A stretch of 64,000 nucleotides of DNA from Drosophila pseudoobscura (lineage: Eukaryota; Arthropoda; Insecta; Diptera; Drosophilidae), in NCBI RefSeq assembly GCF_009870125.1, contig NC_046680.1:13349501-13413500 (forward strand), written 5' to 3'. The notes under the pieces are model-generated. The model was given only the letters and a program-made list of their open reading frames with translations, ran no database searches and was not told where the DNA came from. Every line of letters begins with the position of its first letter. Positions within the stretch are counted from its first letter, which is position 1. Made by a program: the position numbers and the translations under genes. Below are positions 47,978 through 62,200 of the stretch, piece by piece.

Positions 47978-50744
47978 TGCTTTCTAGCGGTAGCAGCCTA
48001 TGCAGCCGTTCTCCCGCGTCTTTCTTTCTTTCGCCTTCCGCATCGCTCTCTCTTGTATTAGAGCACGTGCAATCACGCAGGCGGTCCTGACCCTTGAATT
48101 TAGTCTAGACCTTCTTAAAACGAGCTAGTCGTCCAACAGACTCGTGCTCTCGTCATAAATCAAACACGAACCTTTCGCTATTCCTTCCACTCTGTATCGC
48201 ATTATATACCATCACCCACAATAAACCGTATGAAACCAAACAATCGTAGACTTTTAATAAAGTATCTCAGTATCTCAACAATAAGTATTTATATACATAC
48301 GTGTTCCTTAGGCGAGAAACCTAGATAGCTCCAATATCCAATTGTGGCATATTTTACCGAAGTAGTTTTTTTCACTCGTACATGAATATCTACATATTCA
48401 GTGGCGCCACAGTAAAACCGTTACTGAAATTAGCTTAAAAGTGATTTTTTTACCCTTTTATTCTCGATGACAGGTTATCTTTCTTCCAGAGATAATAGGT
48501 AGATAAATATATGTGCAAAAATATGAAAAAATGGCCCCCAAGTAACATTATTTCGAGTGAAATCTAGATTAAATAGTTCGTATGTTAAGCATGCTTTCAG
48601 GCGGGAACCAAATGCATTGTCATGTACTAAAGTGGTGTAAAAAACGTTATAATTTGAATTCGAGATGACGTGTATTTTCGTGTAGTGTATTTCCCGTCTT
48701 GATAGAATTAATAGAAATATGTCACATTCTAAAGACAAAAGCCAAAAACCTTCTGATCTGAGAATAACTGCATAAGGGAAGTTCCATTCTGGGGTTAGGT
48801 TACATTCGTGCGACAAAATGTAAAATAGGAGAATGAAACGGTCCATTTTATTTCATATATAACATATTTTTATACTAAGACTTTACCAAATTACATTACA
48901 ACTATTAAAAGTTAAAAACTATACCGTTAGCCGAGACTGGGCTAATTTTCTGTGATTTTTTAGATAGTTCAATTTGTAAGAGAGACTTTGGGGGAAAAGT
49001 TTTATCCGAATCATCTTTCTTGTAGGAGATGAAAGTAAAGGAAAACATGACTTTAAAAATACCGAAAAAGGTAAAGTTTGTTTATTTTAATAGGTTTTCA
49101 GATCAAAAGTAATGAAATTACATGTCAATTGGGTAAATAAGTTAACTTTCATTAAATTTAGAAAATAATATCTGGAAAATTGTAAATGGAAATCAGTTTT
49201 ATCGACTTTTCGTGGACTATGGTGGACCTTTTGGCGGAAATGTCCATATTTTTTAAAAGGTGCTTGAATACATGTAGAACAAGAACAAGAGGCTTAGACT
49301 CTTAAACAGACTCTTGTGCATTGTGAGTCCTCAAAAGACCTTAAAGTTGTATAAAGAATACAAGCACTTAAAATGTGTTAACATTACGTTTTAAACTTAA
49401 AATAGGGCAAGTATGATGCGCACACGTCTCCTTATACGAGTATAGTCGAGAACTGTTCCCCATGTCGGAGATTTTTCGATTTTATTAACCCCATTTGGAT
49501 AAGTTGTCCATCATTGGCATAGTTTCGCGAACCCGCAGCACATACTTGGACAGGGAAAAATTACCATAAACGACATTTCATTCATTTATATGTCAGTGCC
49601 ATAGCTATGGCCTACCTGGCCCACAATTTATACACATACTCGTACATTCTGCTTGCCATCGTCATCTTGGCAGGGATAGGAAGGGTCTGGCATGGCATCC
49701 TGACGTGCCGGCACGTGCCGTCCCAGCCATCCCAGGCATCGAGTCCCTTTCCCTGCGGTACTTATAAATACGCTTCAGACCCAAAACCGATATATTGTAT
49801 GTACAATATTTATTTATACTTCTGCAGCAGCTACTATATGTCTATATGTAATCACGTAACGAGAGGAGAATGCTAGGGTATGGAAGGCATTTATGCCATT
49901 TACGGCCGGGTTGCATCTTCATTTATTTATTTAGAGGCTGAATCTGAAGCTCATTCGCAGACTCTATCACTCAATGGTCTGGCCAGTCCGCTTATAGTGA
50001 TGGCGTGGCGACAGGTGCCTCATTCGATAGATAAAGTGACGATTGCGATCCATTGGCTGAGAGTTACTTTTCACTTTTACTACCACACACCACACCACAA
50101 ATTGGCGGTGGTTCTTGGCTGTCTTGGCCATGTCTGGACATGGACAGGACAGGGGACTGCTCGTATCTGCATTAATTTACGTTCCATGTTAGTAAGACAA
50201 CAGACAGCCAGGAGCCAGGAGCCAGGAGGCAGCCTCCAGACCCCAAGTTTCGTTCTTTGCTTAGTCATCGACAAGTCCCGACAAGATGGCCGACCGAAGG
50301 CAATTAACAGCGGCGACAATTTGGCGTGTTGTGGCTCAAAAAAAAGCAACTCCAATATGCGATGGTTATCTGTGCTTGGGAAAAAAAAACGAGATAATTA
50401 AAAATATTGTAAAATGCCAGACGGCCAGACGCTCATAATTGCTGGCAAAGGCAAACTCCAAGAAGACAAACGCAGTCTCAGTCCCAGTCGCAGTCGCAGT
50501 CTCAGTTTACAGCTACCAGACAACGCGACGCGACGCGACGAAACGGACGACAGAGCACCAGAAGAGCTCCTACATTGCATATGCATATCATTTAAATAAC
50601 TTTACGAAACGCAATGTGTGAAACTGCAGCAGCAGCATCAGCAGCAGCATCAGCAGCAGCCACAAACTATCCGAAGAGCCTGCCTGCGCTGAGTGCTGCT
50701 GCTTCACCTGCCACTGCCACTGCCACTGCAGGACAGAGCCACAG

Positions 50745-50752
50745 CGACCAGA

Positions 50753-50782
<30 letters not shown>
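50745..50782. repeat. (GACCA)n pentanucleotide repeat
   Basis: Seven GACCA units in tandem, perfect apart from the ends. Confidence 0.92.
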
Positions 50783-50784
<2 letters not shown>

Positions 50785-53277
50785 TGGTCCATATTTGGAT
50801 GCAACAAACAACACAGCACAGCAGCAGCAACTGCGTCGCATCTGCATCTGCTTCTGCATCTACGTCAGTTAAGGACAGAAGCATCGACATCGACAGCAGC
50901 AACTGTCTGTTCTGCGGCGGTCTCCAGACAAACTGCAGACAAGAGAGACATGCACTTGTCTCCACACATGGCTGGGTCAGCCTCAGCCTCAGTCTCAGTC
51001 CATGCCCCATCTCCATCTCCATTTCCATAACCATCTCCATCAGTCTCTGTCCCGTCGCCATCCCCAATCACCATCTCCTGGCAAACGCATTCATTGTCAA
51101 TTTTGACAATCCACAAGATGCGACTACAACACACGCCTGGTTAAATGCCAACATCAACATTACTTGTGTCTGCTGCCACAGCCTCTGCCACTGCGACGAG
51201 CTGTCTGGCTCGGGGTCTTCGTCTCGGTCTCGGTCTCGGTTCTGGTTCTGGTCCCTGCCTCCGTCTCCGTCTACAGTTGAGATCTGGATCTGACTGGAAA
51301 GGGGCTGGGCCGAAACATCAACAGAAGCCAAACGACGGCACGCGAAAGTCCTAAAAACCGAAAACGAAAATTCGCTTACAAAATTAATAACATTCAGGAG
51401 TAAGCCCAAAGGCAGCAACAACTTATTTATAGCGAAGCATGTGTACCCTAATCGAATCAACAACCATAATATAATATATTTTAATAATGCTTAAGTGATA
51501 AACAAAGCATCGTTTCACCAATTTTGAGCGTCATTTGAATGATATGCCGTACCTATTATTATTTAAGTTCAGGGGGATCGGATCCCACCGACAGAGTAGA
51601 ATAACCAATGTTGGTACTCTATTCTTATGGCAGGGTAGGTCGAAAACAGCAGTCTCAGCCCAAGAAGCGGCTGAAACTGAACGGTAGCAGCGACAACCAA
51701 CCACACAATAACAAATTGGCTTCTGGTCTTTGCATTCCACATGCAATCTGAGACAACAATCACGGCATCTGCATTTGGCGGGTGCACCGGTAGCCGGGAG
51801 CCGGGAGCCGGAGCCGTCAAGCGGCAACAACAACCGGCACCAGTGGCCGAGAGCACCGACATGGTAACACCCTCGGAGCTTGCTCGACCATCAAGCGGCT
51901 AACTAACCAATATACATATGTACTAACACAAGTGTGTCGAGATATGTAGCAGCGTCTTAGATGGGTACTGCTACGGGCACGGGCACGGGGACAGGGACTG
52001 GAGTCTGGGTCTGATGTCTTGACACGTCTGGTTCGGTGCCTGCCGAACGTCATGTATTTTTAATAGACCTGCCACAAGTCCGCGCTCCACCTCCAGGGAA
52101 TGTTCTCCTGCTCCGTCTCGATGCGCTCGAATCTGTTGCTTCTGTTGTTGTCTTCTGGCCTGATGGTGCGACCGAAAGAGACCAAGAGACTGCCAGTAGT
52201 TTGATGATTTTGTGATCCCTCATGCATCGCCCAGCCTAGGGGTGAGGGACAATTATGTTAATTACGTGTTATATTGATGGTTAAATAATTTTCTTTCAGT
52301 ACTTGCATAATTAATGTCCACGGGGATGGATGATTGTCAGGAGTGAATACGCTCTCCAATAACACGGGTATTATGCAATTTTGGGTCCGGTCCCCACATT
52401 TTATCTTTCATTGCGAATATACTCGTATTGTATATTATTGATTCTAATGAATTGTGGTGCCTACTATAAGTGGTCACAAACATTGTCATCCGTATCTGAT
52501 CATCTTTCAAGGTCGTGTCGTCGCATGTTAGACTCTGCAACTAACTAATCTGATGATTTGCAGCTATAATAGTTTTGCGATGCTTCCTCAATAAACTTTA
52601 TGTCAGACTGAAAATGTATAGATAAGAAAGTCTTTAAATGCGAGCCGATAAATCATCTGTTGGGTCTTACAGTATTCAATACTGTTTAGAAAGGATTGGT
52701 AATGTCAAATTGATTTCATCTGAGAAGCTCCAAGTAAACAAAAATCACGGAATTTTCTACCGATCAGATAAAAGTCGACCCATAACAGAATAATGTAATC
52801 TGCTTGTCACATGTCAATTAATTTGAGTGGTATTCAATTCGATTATGAGTGAATGATTACTCGTAATTAGCGGCAGGCAGGCATATACTATTTCTGGTTT
52901 GCATATTAATCTAACAGCTGTCTGTCCTGCATGATCGCGTTCGGTTCGGCTACGCGCCGCGCTTCATGCGGCAGCGCTCCTCGGTCGGTTGGGCGTGAGG
53001 AGAGCTGCGTTATGCCTGGGCCACTTTATGGTGCAGTAATTGCATCGCCACTTTGAAAGATGCAGTCATTGCATTTCAACGTCCAAATATTAAAGTCTTA
53101 GAGTGTTGCTCAAAACATACCATACTGAAAAGAGAGCTTTTCGAGTCGCTATCGCCGTTGGCAGAGGTCGCACCATGGTCGATGTTCTAGTAAGCGCTGT
53201 ACTATTTATGTCTAGTTCAATCACGCTTCTGCTCCGATAAGCAGGTAGACCTAAAACACCTTGCCTTATCATCTTTA

Positions 53278-53302
53278 AGGCCCCCCTAATTGTGGGGGGC
53301 TT
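53278..53302. repeat. GC-rich inverted repeat
   Basis: A perfect 7 bp stem (GCCCCCC and its complement) with a 7-base TAATTGT loop, extended by a G-T and an A-T pair. It is isolated in AT-rich DNA. Confidence 0.6.
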
Positions 53303-54344
53303 AATTATAGAAAGGTGCCAGAACTCAAGTGCCAACTTGTAACTATTCAGCTGGTGTTTGTCCGATGGCAGTCTTGCAATCACTTCAAATTTAAGTGTTA
53401 GCAATCGATTAACGACCGATCGAGCAGCCAAATGTTTTGGACAGGTGGAGATGATAGGGGGGAAGGTGGTGCTGATAGTGGTGCTGCTGGTGCTGCGGGT
53501 GCTACCGGTGTTAAGCGGCGCCCCCCCACGTGCAAACACGCACCTGCAGATATACGGACGGAATTGTTGCTCATTGGCGGCGCAATCGCCATTGCCGGCT
53601 ACCGTTTAAAATAAAGCTGCCCAAAGTGGTCCGACCGTGAGGCATACTCGTAGTACGAATTCGACAGAAAATTGGTTTTGACAAAAAGCTCAGAGAAATG
53701 CCAAAAAGCGTGGTCCGGATCCGATGTCCATCGAACATCGATCAAGATCAAAAGAAAAGCACAACTAACTGCCAATTACTGGGATGAAAGAGTGCCCATT
53801 GTGTGGTTCGGGATCAGGCGAGACAACAGCCTTGAAAAGTTAATGAAAAATCAAAAACTTATACCAAATTCTGTCTTAGTTTTGACTTGACTCATTTCGC
53901 ATTCCAATCGCTTATATATATATATTCATATTTCGGTATCTTCTTGTCGATGTCTGTACTTTCGGTCTGGTGTTTATTTTCGTGGGTGTTTTGATTATCG
54001 CGTCTACATTGTCCCCAAAGTGGGACAAATTCTGTCCGAATGCGAATGGTCGGGCGAGTCAACAAACATTATTATATAAACCTGGTGACAAGGGAGCTTG
54101 CTCGTTCCGTTCCATACGAGTGTTTTATTGTATTTGTTCCCTCTTTTTTTTCGGGGAGTGGGATTATGATTCGGAGCATTTGATGCGATTGCAATTTTAC
54201 ATAACAGTCGCCGTCTGGGAGTCTCATACCCGTCTGGGGTCTCGGCCTCCTCCGCCTCCTCCTCCTCCTCCTCCCCATGTGTCCTCTGTAGGTGTTTCAT
54301 TCGAAGCTTAAGCGATGTGTAGACATAAAATACATATCAGATGG

Positions 54345-54372
54345 ATGGACGGACGGACGGACGGACAGACGG
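54345..54372. repeat. (GGAC)n repeat
   Basis: Tandem GGAC units followed by GACGG-rich DNA. It resembles the core of INE-1 elements but lacks their ends here. Confidence 0.7.
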
Positions 54373-56274
54373 ACGGTCGAGGCAGACGGAGACACGAGCA
54401 GACGGTGAGAAATCCAGACTTCATAAAGTGATTCAAATTATACAATCATTTAGAAATTCAATTTTGGTCCAGACGACGAAACGTTGATCATTTTGATGAT
54501 GATGATGGAGATGGGGATGAGGATAATGATGATGATGTTTAGATGTTGCAACAACAAAAGTAAATAAATAAATAAATCAGGAACGTCCTTGAAGTCTCGC
54601 TGTTTTGATTTCCGTATGCAAATTGACAGAGCATTCTGTTCTTGAGGGTTACTCGTACGATACTCGTATCCTATCCAATACGTCGATAAGATAACCCGAG
54701 GGGATGCAGGGCCTTCTGAGGTAAATGGGGGGCCGTACCAGTGCGGTACCAGGCACCACGCACCACGCACCTCTAATAGGATATATCCGCCTAATTCAGC
54801 TCTCAACTGATGAACCACGCACTTTTCGAGAGCGTCCAGCAGTTAGATTAATCTACGCGCATCTAAACTGTGCGACGAGCAAAGAAAATACTAATTTACT
54901 ATACACACCTACTCGTGTATAAATCTTATAGTATGTGTCCTCCGAAAGTACAAACTGGGAACCTCACCACAGTGATAACAGATACAAGTTGAGTATCAAA
55001 ACAATTTGATTAAGTCAAAACTAATTGTGCGGTCGACCCGAATCTTTTCAAATTAATCTAATCGCCCACGCACGAGTAATAATAGGAATTTCACTGAGTG
55101 CGGTTCGGGTTCGACGCTCTAGGTGCAAAATGATTTCAAAACTATAAGTACTAGATAGTATCTGTAAGGAACGTGTCGTGATTTGTATGGGGATTGAAGT
55201 CCCAGCATTTACTCTACTATTTGATTGAAGTAGTGTTTGAGGAGTGTCTTCTGGGTCATAGTTACGAACAAAACAAAATTATTAGGGGCTGATAGTAGGG
55301 AGAGTTATTAAAATGAGTCTTTGAGCAAGCAAACCTACCTCTATGCCACAATGGTTATGACCAGAAATATCGCTTTCTTTCTATGGTACGCGCGATAAGC
55401 CGTCTCGCGAGCCCACAGATACGGATACAGATACAAATACACTGCCGGCGGCACAGATACACACCTACACATACACACACACAAAGACATCACTCCATCT
55501 GCGCCGGCAGATCCTCAGGCAACGTTGATTGGTCGACGACGCCAGTGCCGAATGGCAGCCGAACAATCAGCCAAAGTACACGAGTAAATTACACTGCGCG
55601 ACTAACAACGAAATGTATGAATTTAATTATTATTGCAATTTAATAGTTAATAAATTGGTTCATATGCATATATGTTTGTATATGTCTTTGAACCCAAACA
55701 GAGTTTCGGAATCATGCTCTAATTCATGAAACGTGTCAGTGTAGAATAGAATAATTTAATATGCACAATTTACGTATTCCACACTCACTTGGGTGACTTT
55801 TAACGAATATGAGCCCCGACGGCAGAGCAGAGACAGCTGCAATTTCTTGCAGTGTTGGCAGCAACGCAGCGTTTACGACCATAACAAAGTAGATATGCCC
55901 GGCACAACCAAATTTTTATTTAAGACTAAAAAAACGACTCGCGCAAATCACTTCATACTTGGTTCTTAGAGCGAACACATCGAGAAGCTAAGCTAAAAAC
56001 CAGCGGGAGAGTCAGAAACAAAAATCAAATTAACAAAATAAATACATAGTTCAGTTCGAAAGCAGTTTTAAGCAAAAAAAACAAGATATATGTACCTACA
56101 CTTCTTACACACATACGAACCAAAGATGCAATTCCAGTGAAAATTGTGTAGGAGGGAAAATGTCCGAAAAGTTATAGATACGGGATCCAGAAGTGCCTGA
56201 AAACAATAAATAAACCTTCGATTGCCACACATTTGCCAAATCGATTTGTCTTCGATTTAAAAAAGAACAGAAAG

Positions 56275-59200
56275 ATGTCGAGTGTTAAGTGCTGTGAGAA
56301 GTGCGGACGGAGCAGGAGCCAAGTGCTCCTCCTGCAACTGCTGATACTGATGGTGATGCTGATGTCCATGTCCAGGGACTGTCAGGCGTCGCCGTCCCGC
56401 TTCAACCACTCCGCCTTCATGGACGGTGTCCAGTCGGTGGTGGTGAATCCTTACAATCGCACCATCCTGAATATGTTCGACCTGACCGAGGAGCAAATTC
56501 AAAGCATCCAGAACCGCAGCAATCCCAATACGAAGGAAGAGACCACCCAGTCCTCCAATCACCAATATCTGGAGCTCGTCGCCTCGCAGCGGTGAGTACC
56601 GTACCGTACCTGGTTCGACAGACTTGTCAAAGCGTTCGCCAAGCGGCTGTCAATCATTGTGGTCGCCTATTAGGACCCGAGAATAGAAATCTATTAAAAG
56701 ACGCACCCGCACAAGGCAAATGACCAGCAAAAAACGAATTTTTTTTAAACATTTGCGTGTACAAAAAATGATTCAAAAAATGAATTGTAAACAAAGTATT
56801 AAAACAAATGCATATTGCAAGGAAACGGCGAATGTATATCTCAAATGGGCCGTGGGGCATCCCATCTGTAAACACAATTTTCGGCTGCCTGCCGATTTTC
56901 AAAAATATTCCCAATTTTCTCGCGATTAGTGCAGATCTAGAAGCTGAAATCCGCTCAAGGCTAAACACATTTATGCAATTCTCGAATGGGGCCAACCACC
57001 TCGAATAAATACTGAAACGTGTACTTCTAGATTATTGAAAATTGTTCATCTTGCGCTTCGATGCCTCTATAACATGATTTACCCGAATGCAGAAATTATA
57101 AATCGAGCAGAGAATAAATAAGTATCTATAAACATTATAATTTACAATTATGAAGCTAATTTTTCCACACGTGTTCCTCTGATTTTAAATATTTTAATAA
57201 TTATTTTACATTAATGGAAGAATAATGTTCCCATGCTCGATCGACAAGAAAAAGGAAGATTGTAAGATTTAAAATCTTTATTAATCTTTTGTATCGCCAT
57301 AAATGCCAATATGAGCATCTAGGAGGGAACCCTTCAACCCCTCAATAGTACCCGTGAGATATTATCGCTGCATATATGGCCCATACAAATGAGATGCTTC
57401 CACAGACATCTTTCAGACGGAAATCTATCAATGGTATCTGTGGTATCCATCAGATACTGTTGTACAACTGTCGCGACGCCGCTGCACAATGCAGACACTC
57501 TCATACGCTCACACAGTTGCAAGTTGCAGCCGTCGCAGTCATCGCAGTCGTCGCAGTCGGCGGCGACCTCTGTATTTTTGTGTGCGTCCGTCCATCCATC
57601 CGTGCGCCCGCCGGGTGTCGGTGTCTGGCAAATGTCTGGGAGCAGTCTGGGCCATGCTGGCTCTGGCTCTGACTCCGGCTCCGACTCCGTTAATGAACTT
57701 TTTGTAGGTCGTTGCTATGCGAGACCGTCTACGTATCCACATACATACAATACGCCTACAATGCATGATGTTGGCTCAAACATATACATAAGTACGTATA
57801 TGAATGTGTATGGTGGTCGTACTCGTACTCGTGCGAGTATAACAGCTGATATCTAAATTGTTTCATCTTATTTGATTGCTTTGGCAGTTCTGTTCCGTTC
57901 CGCACAGACCAGACAGAGGAAAATGTACGACGTATGACGTATGAGTAATATTGAGACAGTGAGCAGACATGCTTGTACTCGTACTCGTCCTCCCTCCCAT
58001 CATCAGCCACCGTCATCAAACTTGCAGCTGAATGCAAACAGTTGTAGGCGTACTTTTGTGGCTACTAAGCGACGCGGTCTGAGTCGTTGACTGACTGACT
58101 GACTGACTGCCGCCCGACGTCTGCCCGACTACTGTTTGTTGCATGATAATGAAGTGCAACCGGCGAGACACTGTCTAGCCGTTTCTGCTGCTGCTGCTGC
58201 TGCTGTGGCCAAAGGCAACGGACTGCGAAACCACAGACCCAGACACAGAGGCGATGCATTCAAAGATATTTGAATGTTAGTCCCAGCTTCAGACTCAGAC
58301 TCAGACTCAGACTCAGACTCAGACTCAACTTCAGGCTCAGCTTGAATGGAGGCCAATGCAAATTTTGGTCTCAGTCTATGGCCATACAGTATCTTTCTCT
58401 CTCTGTCTGTCTGTCTTTCTATCTGTCTATGCACCTGTGCACAATGCCTTGAACTCTGCCTGTGCGCATGCCCAATTTGGAATTCCTGCAGATGGCCTGC
58501 GTGACTCACGCACGAAAAGTCACAGCTCACAGATACAGCTCCTCTAGGCTGGAAGCAATCAGGGACTAGGACTGGGAGAATGGCAGACAGAAAGACCGAC
58601 CAATAATATGTCTAGACGGGTGCCCAGACAGACGACACGATTCAACGGGTTTTCAAGTTCATGCCACAGCACCTCCAGACAGTCAGAGGCCGAGACGGAG
58701 ACGGAGACGGAGACGGAGGCACAGACGGACACATAGACGGAGACACAGACGGGACGTAGACGGACATGGAGAAGGCAAAAAGTCAACTCCACTGCGGGCC
58801 ATTTTGTCTGGAATTCCTTGGCCAGACAGATCCGATCGTAACATAAAAATTAACCATAATAAGCCAAAGGCGTTTCCACTGGACTCGAATCGACTTGACT
58901 TGGTTCAGTTTCTTTCGGTGGAGACTGCCAACCGACCTGATCCGAACATGTTTCATAATTTTTTTCGGCTAGACAAACTGCGCCTCAGGCAATGCCAAAT
59001 AACCAAAGAAATTAATGTTATTTTCGCATATTTATTGGATTTTTGTTGTGTGTGTGTGTCTTTTTTGTGTCTGCATATTGTTGTTCCTGGGTAAAATCAC
59101 AAAAAAAAGTATAACAAAGTAAAATAAAAGAAATGAAAAGAAAAAGTCATTTGATCAACTTTTGCCAGGCGCGTCTCAATTACCGATCCAGACGACTCAC

Positions 59201-62200
59201 ACAATTGTCCAATTTTGTGTATGTGTGTGTGTGTGTGTGTTTGTGCGTGTGTGTAGATTAGATCATAGCTAAATAACTATTGTTGTCTTGTCTGCCCCAA
59301 TCTGATTTTCTCTGCGTCCGCGTCTGCGTCTGCCCTGTCACGATGATTTTTCTGCCACAGAGCAGACTCGTAGACAGACGGGACGGATCTCAATGGGGTT
59401 TTAAGTGACACGAGTCTGCCTGCTCCACCATGCACATTTAGCTCTCATTTATACAATAGTAATGGTACCATAAGTACTAGCTATAGTAAGTACTCGGCTC
59501 TGATAGTAATCGGCTTAGTGTTAGTTGGCCTATTTATAGCATCTTTAATCGATTTATTACATGTACTAGTATTAGGCAATCCAAGGCAGTTGTTATTGTT
59601 GATAAGCCTTTCATATGACTAATTGGTCAGCTATTTTGCGGTTTAGCAAAAGCTGCGTTCTTTTGGCATACCTTTGTTTTAGATACATTTATATTAATCA
59701 CAAGTGCGGAATTTTACTTATCGGAAATAACTAGAACTATAGGTATACACATACTATTGTATGAGCAATGCCCTTGCGGCATTATCATCCATTAGCTCAA
59801 TTAAGTAGCCAGCGAACCGAACTTCTTTTATCTCAACTATTTGAATTGAAAAGTCCAAAGTTGGCCTCTTATCTCGAAGCCAAAAAAGTTACCAATACGA
59901 AGCGATTTCTAGAAGCCCACAAATAATGATAATCAGAGCGTGGATCCGTGGATCAGATAGATTGCGGTGGGGGCGGCCTAAAAGAGTACATAATCAGTAA
60001 TATTCCATAGTGGATTACTTGTTGAGAAGGATCCACTCTACTGCCCTCAATCCTAATCGTAAATAAACTCGAGACCATGTCAAACCGAAATACTCCTATA
60101 CAAACGGCGATTAGAATTAGCTTATTCACTGCTGTCTGACTTAATTGAATAGAATGGGGAGACCGGTGACAAAGTGACTTGCCTCTGTAACGACGGCAGC
60201 GCTCAAATGTCAATTAAGAGAGTCTTACATAAACACTTGAACTAAATTAAATTCTATGAAATTCTATTCTATGAATAATGGGCTAGTGGTGGTATGGGGG
60301 CATACGAGTGGAAATAGGCACAGAAGGCACAAAATGGTGACAGTTATCAAAAGTGTGCGTCTTCTCTTTGCAGACTGAACGAGATTTTCAAACGCCTGCA
60401 CAAGGCAATTTCCAACGAGCCCAATGTTAACAAGTCAGCCGAGAAGGCCGGCTACCCCATCTGCAATGCGGAGATGAGCATTCCCAACTGGCAGCAGGCC
60501 AACAACTTGACCCTGCAGTTCGCCAGCAGCGTGTTCGACCACAACGGCGACCGCCCGAGCAGTGCCCTCTTGCGTCTCTACAAGACCTATCCCGGACAAA
60601 GTCCCAGCCAGAGCCAGAGCCAGAGCCAGGGCCAGGCGGAGAGCACGGAACAGCCCACGGCCACACTCTGCCCCGACCAGGCGGAGGTGGGTCCCCAGAT
60701 TCGTGTGACGGTCTCCATTGTGCACCAGCAGAAGAAGAAACGTAAGTTAGGTGTGTAGCTAGCGGGGATTACGGCTGTCAGTACCGTCCCTCTAAGCCAG
60801 GATTCCCCTCTTCCACAGAGCGCAAGAAGCGCACCTGCAACACCACCATGTTCAGCAGCAGCCTGACCGGATGGGTAGAGATTGACGTTAAGTGCGCCCT
60901 GGCCTACTGGGAGCAACAGCAGCGCCAGCAGCAGCCCCAGCAGCTGCTCCCCAGCGTTGTGGGGATGCTGATGATCGAGGTCCATGACGACGAGGAGAAC
61001 CCCCTGAAGCCCGGCCTCTACTTCGAGCCACCCACTTGCGATCAGGCAGGTAAGCGTGTTGTTTGCCAAGTCTAACTAACTCCGCAAGACAGGGTGCAGA
61101 TCTCTCCCAGTCTATCACTCTCATCATCTTTCTCTCACCATCTCCCAGTATCTCTCAGAGTCTCTCTCTCTCTCTCAGTCAGTCAGTGGCCGAGACAGGC
61201 CCCTTTTCCCATCAGAGCGTGCTGTCATTATTTGAACTTATTTACATTCTCGAAAAGGTCAATAGTCAGAGAGCTTTAGGGGGCCGGACACAGGCCAGAC
61301 CCACGGCCAGACAGAAACACAAAAATTGTGCTGATAAAACCAAATCAAAATAAAAGTCCGAATATCAGTTTGTGCCACCGAAAACCAACAAAAACGGGAA
61401 GGGAAAACCTTTTCGCTCGTCTGATAGTTGTGTGCAGTCAGCAACATCGGCATTCGGCAGTAGTCTGTCTACAAGACAAAAACTGTCTGGATAGCTTCCG
61501 AAGTGGTTTGAGGGCTGCTCCGTCCGAATTTGAATTTCATGAGGTGTAAAAGCGGAGCTAAAGTAAAGTCTGGACCTACGAAGGTCCATGGTTTTATTCA
61601 TGAATTGAGAGTTTTCTTAATGGATCGGTAAGATAAGCAGATACACACGTCATCGCACAGATGTATCTACAAATACGGATTTAGCTGAAGATGCAATTAA
61701 TACTAATCGCTTATACGCACCGTTGTGCCCTCTGCTCTGCTCTGTTGCCATGCTCGGCTTTATTTGTTGTTCAGTTACCGCGCTTTTTGCTGAACAAAAC
61801 CACTGTTGTTCTTATTGTTGCTACTTTGTCGTTTTGCATGATGATCTTTTGTGCGAGTTTCCCACTGCATTGCATTGCATGCCTCGAGCTCCACCACCAA
61901 ACCCCAGGCGATATTAATATGATCCCTCCACGTGTATCTTTCAGACCCTGCTGTCCCATGGAACGCATACGGATCAAAGACGTTTGTGCCTTATCTGGAA
62001 AGTCGGTCAATGCCCAGGTAAGCTGATGCCCTACATGAATACCACTACAACGTCATACTCTCCCGTTACCGAGTCGTTTGACACGGCAGATTTTTCTCTT
62101 TTTAATATTTAAAACATTAAAACATTAGATCATTGCAAGACGCCACGATCATATTTCATTAGACGTTTGTTTTTAGAACTATAAATACGCCATTTGCACA

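Larger units (their letters stand above)
47771..52900. other. Intergenic DNA, left part: simple repeats, no gene seen
   Basis: AT-rich between 48200 and 49600, then CAG/CTG, GACCA and TCTCAGTC-type repeats between 50400 and 51300. Frames such as 49880-50401 are open by chance as far as I can judge: no domain, biased composition and no splice signals. The divergent promoters of the LRR gene and the TGF-beta-like gene must lie somewhere between 47771 and 56274. Confidence 0.5.
52901..56274. other. Intergenic DNA, right part, and leader of the TGF-beta-like gene
   Basis: Contains a C6/G6 hairpin (53280-53300), a CCT run (54245-54275) and a GGAC run (54345-54372). TCAGTT at 56051-56056 fits an initiator and would give a leader of about 220 nt for the gene starting at 56275. 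No accepted coding sequence. Confidence 0.45.
56592..60373 (+). other. 3.8 kb intron 1 of the TGF-beta-like gene
   Basis: Separates the signal-peptide/N-helix exon from the rest of the prodomain. It carries many microsatellites: TGAC (58088-58109), ACTCAG (58291-58327), GGAGAC (58692-58720) and GT (59216-59256). No alternative exon was seen, but alternative first exons cannot be excluded. Confidence 0.6.

Noticed and set aside
49880-50401. 173-codon plus-strand frame in intergenic DNA
   Set aside because: Starts with ATG but shows no signal peptide, domain or splice context, and its composition follows local simple repeats; judged to be chance.
53090-53539. 149-codon minus-strand frame near the C6/G6 hairpin
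   Set aside because: Begins with GTG, not ATG; Ser/Thr-rich start is repeat-derived; no transposon or host domain recognised.
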